Shown: positions 1-6,258 of the stretch, piece by piece
Layout: every line of letters begins with the position of its first letter
Numbering within the stretch: the first letter of the stretch is position 1
Source of the DNA: Anaerolinea thermophila
GTDB taxonomy: Bacteria; Chloroflexota; Anaerolineae; Anaerolineales; Villigracilaceae
DNA: 11,488 nucleotides
Reading direction: 5' to 3'
NCBI GenBank assembly: GCA_020722305.1
Contig: DYLB01000057.1
Coordinates: 1-11,488, forward strand
The notes under the pieces: generated by a model
Database searches by the model: none
Told to the model about the DNA's origin: nothing
Seen by the model: only the letters and a program-made list of their open reading frames with translations
Position numbers and translations under genes: made by a program

Positions 1-47
1 GCGCAAGATGATTTCAAAAAAATTCGTGACCTTCGTGTCCTTAGTGG
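1..47. other. Intergenic DNA after the last gene of the operon
   Basis: This is the short stretch left of the last stop codon. It holds most of a degenerate 9-mer tandem repeat (listed separately) and an A7 run at about 16-22, which on the transcribed strand reads as a T7 tract. I see no stable hairpin in front of the T tract, so I do not call a terminator. No gene start is visible before the window edge. Confidence 0.6.
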
Positions 48-49
48 TT
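23..49. repeat. Degenerate tandem 9-mer repeat (TTCGTGNCC type)
   Basis: Three consecutive 9-base units are visible on the plus strand: TTCGTGACC (23-31), TTCGTGTCC (32-40) and TTAGTGGTT (41-49). The first two differ by one base; the third is diverged (5 of 9 against the second). On the minus strand this reads as ACTAAGGACACGAAGGTCACGAA, except that only short pieces are quoted here as motif: AAGGACACG then AAGGTCACG. From memory, repeats of this kind are scattered between genes in several bacterial phyla, but I cannot confirm that here. The rightmost unit runs into the stop codon (48-50) of the glycosyltransferase gene. Confidence 0.55.
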
Positions 50-1175
50 AGAAAGGTTTTTGCAGCGGAGTCAACGATTGATAAATTTGCCCGTAGGCGT
101 TGACCATTTTTGTCAGGCTGAATTCGTCGCAAACGTGTTCTTTGGCCGCTTCCCCGAGCTGCAAGCGCAGCACCGGGCTTTGGGCCAATTCCAGCATCGC
201 TGCGGATAAGGCCCCGTGCGCCCGCGGCGGGATGAGTATCCCCGTCTCCCGCTGGTGCAGGATTTCCCTGGCGCCGCCCACGTCGGTGGCGATCACCGGT
301 TTCCCGGCGGCCATGGCTTCCAGGATGCTCAACGACAGCCCCTCGTTGTGCGAGGGCTGGACGTACACGTCCATGGCGGCCAGCAAGCGGGCGATGTCGG
401 CTCGGAACCCGGTCCAGGTGACGCTCCCGGCAAGGCCCAGGCTGCGGGACATCGCTTCCAGTTCCCGGCTCTGGCTGCCCTCGCCGACGATCAGCAGCCG
501 GACGTTGGGCTGGGAGGCCAGCACTTCGGCAAAAGCCTTCAAGAGCAGGTCAATCCGCTTGACCGGGTCCAGCCGTCCGGTGTAGCCGAAGACCACCTGG
601 TCGGGACCAAACCCCAGGCTCCGGCGCGTCGCCCCTCGCCTTTCGGGCTGGTAAAACTCCTCGCACGGGATGGCGTTCCGCACCGGGATCACGCGGCAGT
701 CCCGTATCCCCGGCAGCGACTTGATTCCGGCGGCCATGCTCTCGCTGACCGGCACGATCCGGTCGGGCAGGTAGAGGGTCACGTAATCGAGGGCGGTGTA
801 GAGTGCACCCCAGCGCCGGTCGCTGGGTTTGGTCAGCAGGTGTTTGGTGGCGACGTGGGGGACGTTTTTCAGCCCCGCCCGGGTGACGGCCAGGATGGTG
901 CGCGGCGTGTGGGTGTGGACGATCTGGATCTCGTGCTCCCGGACGTATTCTCGTATCTGCTGCGGCGCGGGACCCTCGGCCTGCTGCACCGAAAAATGGA
1001 CGATCTCTGCCCCCAGGCTTTTCAACGCGGCTGCCATTTCGTCGAAGCCGCCCAGGTCGCCCACGTGCCATTCGTATTGGGTGGTGCCCAGGCTGCGGAT
1101 GATGCGTTCCACGATCCGGCTGATGCTCGAATCGACCAGGTTGTTGACGATGTGCAGGATGCGAATTTGGGACAT
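48..1175 (-). CDS. GT4 family glycosyltransferase
   Basis: A 375-residue retaining glycosyltransferase of the GT-B fold, expected to transfer a sugar from a nucleotide-sugar donor to a lipid-linked acceptor at the cytoplasmic face of the membrane. The N-terminal acceptor domain starts with the typical strand-loop RILHIVNNL (4-12) and contains VHTHTPR (86-92). The C-terminal donor domain shows GRLDPVKR (200-207), whose Arg and Lys normally contact donor phosphates, then LLIVGEG (227-233), and a complete EX7E motif at Glu278 and Glu286 followed by AMAAGKPVIATDVGG. Length is normal for the family, and no signal peptide or membrane segment is seen. The ATG at 1175 lies six bases after the stop of the preceding gene, with an AAGG four bases upstream that overlaps that stop, so translation is probably coupled. 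It is the last gene of the operon. Donor and acceptor sugars cannot be read from the sequence. Confidence 0.93.
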   Translation of the reverse strand: MSQIRILHIVNNLVDSSISRIVERIIRSLGTTQYEWHVGDLGGFDEMAAALKSLGAEIVHFSVQQAEGPAPQQIREYVREHEIQIVHTHTPRTILAVTRAGLKNVPHVATKHLLTKPSDRRWGALYTALDYVTLYLPDRIVPVSESMAAGIKSLPGIRDCRVIPVRNAIPCEEFYQPERRGATRRSLGFGPDQVVFGYTGRLDPVKRIDLLLKAFAEVLASQPNVRLLIVGEGSQSRELEAMSRSLGLAGSVTWTGFRADIARLLAAMDVYVQPSHNEGLSLSILEAMAAGKPVIATDVGGAREILHQRETGILIPPRAHGALSAAMLELAQSPVLRLQLGEAAKEHVCDEFSLTKMVNAYGQIYQSLTPLQKPF

Positions 1176-1181
1176 AGAGCC

Positions 1182-2375
1182 TTATCCAAAAGCGTGCCAC
1201 ATCGAAAGCAAGACGGAAACCAGTTGCTCTTCTGAAGGCGTTGCGCTGCTCAAGGGCGGGAAGGCCCACGCGCCCCACTCCCGGCTGTTTTGCAGCAGGC
1301 GGGCGTCGGCTTGCCCCTCCATCGGCAGCCCCCAGAACAGCGACGGGATGGCTCCGTAAAGCATCTGGAACATGGACAGGTCGGCTTTTCGGTTCGGGAA
1401 GGTTTTTATCCCTGCGCGGCGGCCGCGCAGCCACAGGATGAGGTTCTCATAGGCCACATCCAATGACGGGGCCAGCCCGGTCTGGTAGGTGATGTGTATC
1501 GAGGCAGCCATCGCTTCGAATATCCGGTCATGGTCGTCTTCCGGCAAGTCCAGCAGGTGGCGCAGGATCGTCCAGCAATAGGCCCGGATTTGGGGCAGCG
1601 CCTCCAAAATGGCCGCCGGCTGGACTTCGGCATACGGGCGCAGTTTGAAAGAGGAGGCTTGCTCGTACAGGCCGAGAAACTCGGCGCCCAGCAGGGGGCT
1701 GAACAGTTCGGTGTAATGTTGGCTGAAACGCCGTCCCCTTTCGGCGTAGGAGTAGTGGTACAGGCCGTTCTTCACCAGCAGTGCATCCCCGCAGGCCAGG
1801 ACCAGTTTCGCGAGCGAAAAGGCCAGTTCGCTTCGATCCTGGACTCCGAAGTCTCCAGACTTCGGAGTCCGCCGCCACTTCTCGATGGTTTCCATCATGC
1901 GGTTGGCGATCAATCGCACCCCCTCGCTGACGGGCAGGTCGCGCGGGTCGTTCTGGTTGGCCGAGAGGTCGAAGTCCCCGTAAAACACCTGCGACCCGGC
2001 CTTCAACTCGTACATGCCGATGGACAGGTAAGGCGGGCCAAACGACAGGTTACGGCTGAGATTGTGGCGCAGTTTGCGCGGCGTGGTCCAAAAGATGGAG
2101 ACCGAGAGCGGCAGTTTGGCGTTGACCTCGCGCTGGATCGGGTCTATCGCCAGGCGGGCGCGCGGCCGGCTGCTGATCAGGCTGACCTCGTAATCGCTGT
2201 AGAAGCGCACCTGGCCGCCGTCGAGCGAGACCGAGCCTTCGCCGCGCCCGAAACTGCCCGAAAGCAGGAGCGCTTCGGGTTTGAAATGTCGCAGCGTGCA
2301 TTCGCAGATTTGGGCCAGGTGCGACTCGACGATGGCGTCCACCCGGGGGTCGGTGTGCAAGGTGTATTTTCCCAT
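1182..2375 (-). CDS. Predicted nucleotidyltransferase-fold protein, family not recognised
   Basis: A 397-residue soluble protein. Residues 40-48 read GSFGRGEGS and are followed by SDYE at 60-63. This is the hallmark hG[SG]...Dx[DE] pattern of the polymerase-beta-like nucleotidyltransferase fold, where the acidic pair binds the metal and nucleotide. The rest is mainly helical, in the manner of kanamycin- or streptomycin-type adenylyltransferases with an added C-terminal helical region, but I do not recognise a named family. By analogy it would move an NMP group onto a small molecule, sugar or protein; this is inference. The ATG at 2375 is preferred because GGGAG lies five bases upstream. A GTG at 2381 is also possible (two residues longer, GGAG nine bases upstream) and would overlap the previous stop as GTGA. 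A 30-base perfect-stem palindrome (1841-1870) is read through in frame and codes for residues about 169-179, in a loop between predicted helices. Confidence 0.82.
   Translation of the reverse strand: MGKYTLHTDPRVDAIVESHLAQICECTLRHFKPEALLLSGSFGRGEGSVSLDGGQVRFYSDYEVSLISSRPRARLAIDPIQREVNAKLPLSVSIFWTTPRKLRHNLSRNLSFGPPYLSIGMYELKAGSQVFYGDFDLSANQNDPRDLPVSEGVRLIANRMMETIEKWRRTPKSGDFGVQDRSELAFSLAKLVLACGDALLVKNGLYHYSYAERGRRFSQHYTELFSPLLGAEFLGLYEQASSFKLRPYAEVQPAAILEALPQIRAYCWTILRHLLDLPEDDHDRIFEAMAASIHITYQTGLAPSLDVAYENLILWLRGRRAGIKTFPNRKADLSMFQMLYGAIPSLFWGLPMEGQADARLLQNSREWGAWAFPPLSSATPSEEQLVSVLLSMWHAFG
1841..1870. repeat. 30-base intragenic palindromic element (copy A)
   Basis: Arms 1841-1853 (GGACTCCGAAGTC) and 1858-1870 (GACTTCGGAGTCC) are perfect reverse complements of 13 bases, with a four-base spacer TCCA. 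It sits entirely inside the nucleotidyltransferase gene and is translated in frame as part of R-T-P-K-S-G-D-F-G-V-Q. A 13-base perfect stem is far beyond what protein coding explains. A second element of the same length, phase and layout lies at 6302-6331. Confidence 0.85.
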
Positions 2376-2377
2376 GA

Positions 2378-3556
2378 TCACTCCCAGATGCTCCGGCCAT
2401 CCACGTGGTCGGGGATGGGCAGCTCGAACTGGCTCAACAGCGACGGCAGGATGTCCACCAGGCGGACTTTGCCCTCGGTGGCGATGGGCCGGTTGGAGAC
2501 GAAGACGCCGTCCACTTCGGGATGGTCTGGCACGTAACCGTGGATGGACTGCTGACGGAAGCCATAGCCGAAGATGGTGCGCGAGAAGGCGCTGCCGAGG
2601 TCGAGGTAGTAGAGCAATTCGCCGTAGCGGGTGTCAGGCATGTCCATGTGATAGTGGGCCATCTTTTCGGGGGTCAGGATGTAGCCGTTCTTCAGCGTGG
2701 ACAGGACCTTCTCGACCCGGGCGCGTTCCTTTTCGTTGCGGAACCAGAAACGGGCCACGTTAGCGTCCATCAGGTGCATGTAGCGGTTCAGGTTATCGCC
2801 TGCTTCGCGAAAGACCTGGTACAGGTCAATTTTCTCGTTCAGGCGGGCATGCCCGTGATCCGAGAAGACGAAGCAATCGAAATCGCCGACCTTGGCCTCG
2901 AAATCGCGGTAGCAGCGTTCGAGGATGGAATCCAGTTCTTTCAGCTTCTCGATGACCTCCGGCGCGTCCTGCCCGTGATGGTGGCTGATGGCGTCCAGGT
3001 CGCCGACGAACAGGTAGGTCCAGGGTTTGATCTCGTCGAAGGTATGTTCGGCGATGATCCGCGAGGTGTGGATCGTCCCGGGGACCATGCCGACGATCTC
3101 GTAGGGGATGCCGTGTTCGCGCAGTTTCTCGAAGATAGTGGGGTAGCCTTCGATGTAGCCGTCCTCGTCCCAGTATTTTTTCTCGGCCACGTCGATGTTC
3201 GGCCAGTAGCGCAGCGGCAGGTTGAGGATGCGCGGGATTTTCCAATAGGAAGTCAGCTTGGAATAGCGCAGGGTGATCTTGCGCAGGAAGAGCCAGGCCG
3301 GGATGATGTTGAACGGGTACAGGAAGGGCAGTTTCTTCAGCCAGCGGAAGGGGGAGGTCGCCGGGGAATATTGCCACAGGAACCAGAGTTTGTGTTTGTT
3401 CGGGTACACGCCGGTGTACATCGAGGCGTGACAGGTGATGGAATATCCCAAAATCGTTTCCAGCCGCCGCTTGTGGGGCAGGGAATTCAGGAACGGCATG
3501 TGCGGCAGGCTTTCGGGTTTCAGGCCGTCAATGAAAATGGTGAGGACTGGCTTCAT
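2378..3556 (-). CDS. Alkaline phosphatase superfamily protein, type I phosphodiesterase/nucleotide pyrophosphatase-like
   Basis: A 392-residue protein with the full set of two-metal alkaline-phosphatase-superfamily motifs in order: FIDGL (first metal Asp10), GYSITCHASMYTGVYP (37-52, nucleophile most likely Thr41 or Ser39), GDLDAISHHHG (185-195, Asp and His ligands), FSDHGH (231-236, Asp233/His234) and a late His339 in SIHGY. This matches the NPP/phosphodiesterase branch, which cleaves or transfers phospho-groups. No signal peptide is visible, although residues about 76-91 are hydrophobic, so a cytoplasmic or membrane-associated site is likely. Start: the ATG at 3556 puts the strand leading to Asp10 at the very N-terminus, as usual for the family, with GAGAG four bases upstream. 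The open frame extends 12 codons to a TTG at 3592 without a ribosome site. It is 39 bases after the glycosyltransferase stop, and its TGA touches the next gene. The substrate is unknown; modification of a phosphate-bearing glycan is a reasonable guess. Confidence 0.85.
   Translation of the reverse strand: MKPVLTIFIDGLKPESLPHMPFLNSLPHKRRLETILGYSITCHASMYTGVYPNKHKLWFLWQYSPATSPFRWLKKLPFLYPFNIIPAWLFLRKITLRYSKLTSYWKIPRILNLPLRYWPNIDVAEKKYWDEDGYIEGYPTIFEKLREHGIPYEIVGMVPGTIHTSRIIAEHTFDEIKPWTYLFVGDLDAISHHHGQDAPEVIEKLKELDSILERCYRDFEAKVGDFDCFVFSDHGHARLNEKIDLYQVFREAGDNLNRYMHLMDANVARFWFRNEKERARVEKVLSTLKNGYILTPEKMAHYHMDMPDTRYGELLYYLDLGSAFSRTIFGYGFRQQSIHGYVPDHPEVDGVFVSNRPIATEGKVRLVDILPSLLSQFELPIPDHVDGRSIWE
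2381..2385 (-). promoter_or_regulatory. Ribosome binding site choosing the ATG of the nucleotidyltransferase gene
   Basis: On the minus strand GGGAG (2385-2381) ends five bases before the ATG at 2375. The alternative GTG at 2381 begins on the last G of this motif and would have to use GGAG at 2394-2391. The site lies within the end of the phosphodiesterase gene, consistent with translational coupling. Confidence 0.6.
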
Positions 3557-3595
3557 TGGTCTCTCTTTCTTGGAAATCAAGCCGACTTCCAAAGT

Positions 3596-4777
3596 CTATT
3601 TACTGGCGCGGGCCTTTTCGTAAATCGCCAGGGTTTGATCGGCAATCGTCTCCCACGACAGGTCGGTCTGGCATTTGTGCCGGATGGCCTGCCGGTAAGC
3701 CTCCCGCGCCTGAGGGTCGCGGTCGAGCTGACGCAGCATTCGGACGATGGCCCCGGCGAGCATTTCCGGATCTCGGGGCGGGACCAACTCGCCGGTCCGG
3801 CCGCCGTCCACGTATTCGGGCAGGCCGCCGACATTGGTGGCGATGACGGGTTTGTCGAAGGCGTAAGCGGTCAGCACCACCGCGCTCTGGGTCGCGTCCC
3901 GGTAGGGGCAGACGACCAGGCTGGCTTGCTGGAAGAGCCGGGCCAGGTCAGCATTGGAGATGTAGGTGTCGAACATTTCGACGTGGCCGGATTCGGGCCT
4001 GGGTGGGAGGCTGTATCCGGGGATGGGCTGCCCGGCGATGACGAACCTGGCTTCGGGGATTTCCCGGCTGACCAGCGGGATGGCCTCGAACAGGTCTTCC
4101 AGCCCCTTGTAAGGGGACAGGCGCCCGAAAAACAGGACCGTGCGGCCGTCGTCCGTTTCGAGGCCGTTCGCCCACTGACGGTACAGGTCCAAAACCCCGA
4201 TCGGAGTGTAATGAACCCGCCCGGGTGCGAAGCCGTTATTTTTGCAAAACAATGGAACCTGCGAACGGTTGTGCAGGATAAAGTGGTCGGCCCGGCCAAA
4301 GTTTACCCGGCGGATCATGCGCTTCTTCCAGGGGGTTTCGCCGGAGTGCGGTTCGGGGTCGTGGACGGTCATCACCAACGGGGTCGAGTTGAGCAGCGGC
4401 AGGGCCATCCCCATCCGCCCGATGGTGGTTTCGAGGTGGAGGATGTCTGGATCGAGTTTTTTGATATAGCGCGCCGCCTGCCAGGCGGTCCGCAGGCTGT
4501 CTAGGTGCAGGCTGTGTCCTCCGCCAAAAACAGCCAGTTGGAAGCTGCGGGCCTCCGCCCAGCAGGAGCGCACTTCAGGCGGGAATGCGCCCATGACCGG
4601 GGCCGCAGGCGACATGCCATAAGGCAGGGATTGGGGTTTCAGGTCGAACATGCTGGTCTGCCAGCCGCCAGGATGGATCTGCAGGATGACGTGCAGTTCG
4701 ACGCGGCGGCTCATCCTGGCGATGAAGGGCAGGGCAGCGTCGAGCAGCGGGGGGATGGTGTAGTAAACGACGCGCAT
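3596..4777 (-). CDS. GT4-like glycosyltransferase with a variant active-site motif
   Basis: A 393-residue GT-B glycosyltransferase. The N-terminal domain begins MRVVYYTIPPLLDA and has LHLETTIGRMG (114-123) and VMTVHDPEPH (135-144). The donor domain has LFFGRLSPYKG (215-225), FVIAGQP (245-251) and, in place of the usual EX7E, YRDATQSAVVLTAYAF (292-307) followed by DKPVIATNVGGLPEYV. Both Glu positions appear to be Ala295 and Thr303. I recall an ATQSG-type GT4 subgroup with this pattern, so it may still be active. Start: the ATG at 4777 is two bases after the flippase stop and has GGAG five bases upstream; the frame stays open far upstream (to 6373) but that part is the antisense-free shadow of wzx. 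It probably adds a sugar to the lipid-linked repeat unit in the cytoplasm; donor and acceptor are not readable. Confidence 0.9.
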   Translation of the reverse strand: MRVVYYTIPPLLDAALPFIARMSRRVELHVILQIHPGGWQTSMFDLKPQSLPYGMSPAAPVMGAFPPEVRSCWAEARSFQLAVFGGGHSLHLDSLRTAWQAARYIKKLDPDILHLETTIGRMGMALPLLNSTPLVMTVHDPEPHSGETPWKKRMIRRVNFGRADHFILHNRSQVPLFCKNNGFAPGRVHYTPIGVLDLYRQWANGLETDDGRTVLFFGRLSPYKGLEDLFEAIPLVSREIPEARFVIAGQPIPGYSLPPRPESGHVEMFDTYISNADLARLFQQASLVVCPYRDATQSAVVLTAYAFDKPVIATNVGGLPEYVDGGRTGELVPPRDPEMLAGAIVRMLRQLDRDPQAREAYRQAIRHKCQTDLSWETIADQTLAIYEKARASK

Positions 4778-4779
4778 GG

Positions 4780-6258
4780 CTACTCCGACCATTGCCGGAT
4801 GAACGCGGCTTTGAACTGGCGCAGTCCGCCGCTGGCCCAGGCTGAGAGTGCCAGCCAGAAAATGCCGTAGATGGCGGCGGCCGAAAGGATCATGAGCCAG
4901 AGGTTCATCCCGGCCCCGACTGCCAGGATCAGGTAGAGGCCCATGGCCAGGCTGGCCGCCAGCGGCTTCCAGAAAGCGGCCCCCAGGTCGAATTGGCCCA
5001 CGACCTTGCGGACAGGAATCCAGTGCAAGACGATTTCGAGCAGGGCGGTCAGCAAGGTGGCAATCGAAGCGCCCACCAGTCCGAGCCAGAGGGTCAGGCC
5101 AATCCCCAGGATGACGTGGAAGACCAGTTCGACGATCAGGATGCGGAACAGGACCTTTTCGCGCTGGCTGGCGATTAGCATCCGCCCGAGGACGCTGGTG
5201 AGCCCCTTGACGATCAGGTTCCAGGCGGTGATCCGCAAAACAACGGAAGCAGCCAGGAAGTCCGGGTTGTCGTAGAGCAGGAGCAGGATCGGGTTGGCCA
5301 GGATGAACAGTCCGACCGCGGCCGGGAGGGTGAACACGTTCAGGAATTCGGCCAACTGGGTCGAAAAACGCTTGAAGGCCGGCAGGCCCGCGTCGTAGCG
5401 GCGGCATAGGGTCGGGAAGAGGCTCATCGCCACGCTCTGGCAGAAGAGGATGATGGGGGCCATCAACTGGTTGGCCGCGTTGTAGAAACCTGCATCGGCT
5501 TCGCTGGCGATCTTGGATATGGCGATCAGCAGGAAGCTGCCCATCACGGCGATGACGCTCTGCAAGCCCAGGAAAGTGGCCGAGGATTTGAGCAATTTCC
5601 AGGCGAAGCCCAGGTCGAATTCGAGTTTGGGACGGGTGATGAAAACTGCGTAAAGGGCCCATTCCATCAGGAAGGTGATCACGTAGGTGGCAAGGAAGAG
5701 CCAACCGATCGGGAGCAGGCTGCCGGTGCGGGACAACAGCCACCAGGCCAGCGCGCCGCGGAGGAGGTTGAGCGGCACGTTGGCAATGGTGATGAAGCGG
5801 ATCTGCTCCCAGGCCTGGAAGATGGCCTCGCAGATGGCCGAGAGGGAAAACGGGACGATCCCGAACGAGACCAGCAGGACGATGTTGACCGTATTCTGGG
5901 AATAGCCCATGATTTCCAGGAAGAGGAGCAGGGCGAGCAGGGCCAGCAGCGACAAGGCCCCGGCGACCAGGCTGCCGTTCACGAAGTAGCGGTTGGTGTT
6001 TTCGCGGTCGCGGGCGACCTCGCGCATGACCAGAATCTTCAATCCTGCGGGGGCCAGGCTTTGGAGCAGGTAAAAAATTGCCAGAGTGAGGGATAATTGC
6101 CCGAACTCCTCTGCGCCGAGATAACGGGAGATGAGCATGTAGATGACGAAGGTGACGGCGCGCGTCACGGCGTCGTTGACCAGCAGCGAGGCGGTGTTGC
6201 GGGCCTTGTGTTTGAGGCCGATGTTGAGGGTCGGGGCGGGGGATGGTGATGTGGTCAA
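4780..6258 (-). CDS. wzx: Wzx-like polysaccharide flippase (MOP/PST exporter)
   Basis: A 492-residue, strongly hydrophobic protein with about 12-14 membrane segments and the characteristic first-bundle motif SRYLGAEEFGQLSL (44-57) of the polysaccharide-transporter branch of the MOP superfamily. Later segments keep family features such as AGFYNAANQLMAP and RITAWNLIVKGLTSVLGRML. Its expected job is to move the undecaprenyl-diphosphate-linked repeat unit from the inner to the outer face of the cytoplasmic membrane, where the neighbouring polymerase works. The start is a TTG at 6258. No ATG or GTG occurs until residue 41, inside the conserved motif, and AGAGG stands seven bases upstream, so the TTG is well supported. 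Its TTG overlaps the TGA of the upstream gene by four bases (TTGA), which points to coupled translation. Length is usual for Wzx. Confidence 0.92.
   Translation of the reverse strand: MTTSPSPAPTLNIGLKHKARNTASLLVNDAVTRAVTFVIYMLISRYLGAEEFGQLSLTLAIFYLLQSLAPAGLKILVMREVARDRENTNRYFVNGSLVAGALSLLALLALLLFLEIMGYSQNTVNIVLLVSFGIVPFSLSAICEAIFQAWEQIRFITIANVPLNLLRGALAWWLLSRTGSLLPIGWLFLATYVITFLMEWALYAVFITRPKLEFDLGFAWKLLKSSATFLGLQSVIAVMGSFLLIAISKIASEADAGFYNAANQLMAPIILFCQSVAMSLFPTLCRRYDAGLPAFKRFSTQLAEFLNVFTLPAAVGLFILANPILLLLYDNPDFLAASVVLRITAWNLIVKGLTSVLGRMLIASQREKVLFRILIVELVFHVILGIGLTLWLGLVGASIATLLTALLEIVLHWIPVRKVVGQFDLGAAFWKPLAASLAMGLYLILAVGAGMNLWLMILSAAAIYGIFWLALSAWASGGLRQFKAAFIRQWSE
4783..4786 (-). promoter_or_regulatory. 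Ribosome binding site of the variant GT4 gene
   Basis: GGAG (4786-4783 on the minus strand) ends directly at the TAG stop of the flippase gene and five bases before the ATG at 4777. This fixes the start of the glycosyltransferase inside a much longer open frame. Confidence 0.65.

Noticed and set aside
1412..1430. Inverted repeat CTGCGCGG/CCGCGCAG with a three-base loop in the nucleotidyltransferase gene
   Set aside because: It encodes the Arg-rich segment LRGRRA, where CGC/GCG codons make such symmetry likely by chance, and it does not resemble the 30-base elements.
2405..4504. Long open frame on the plus strand (699 codons), plus several others opposite the real genes
   Set aside because: It runs antisense across the phosphodiesterase and glycosyltransferase genes, has low-complexity Gly/Val/Asp/Gln-rich translation with no recognisable motif, and is a common by-product of GC-rich coding DNA.
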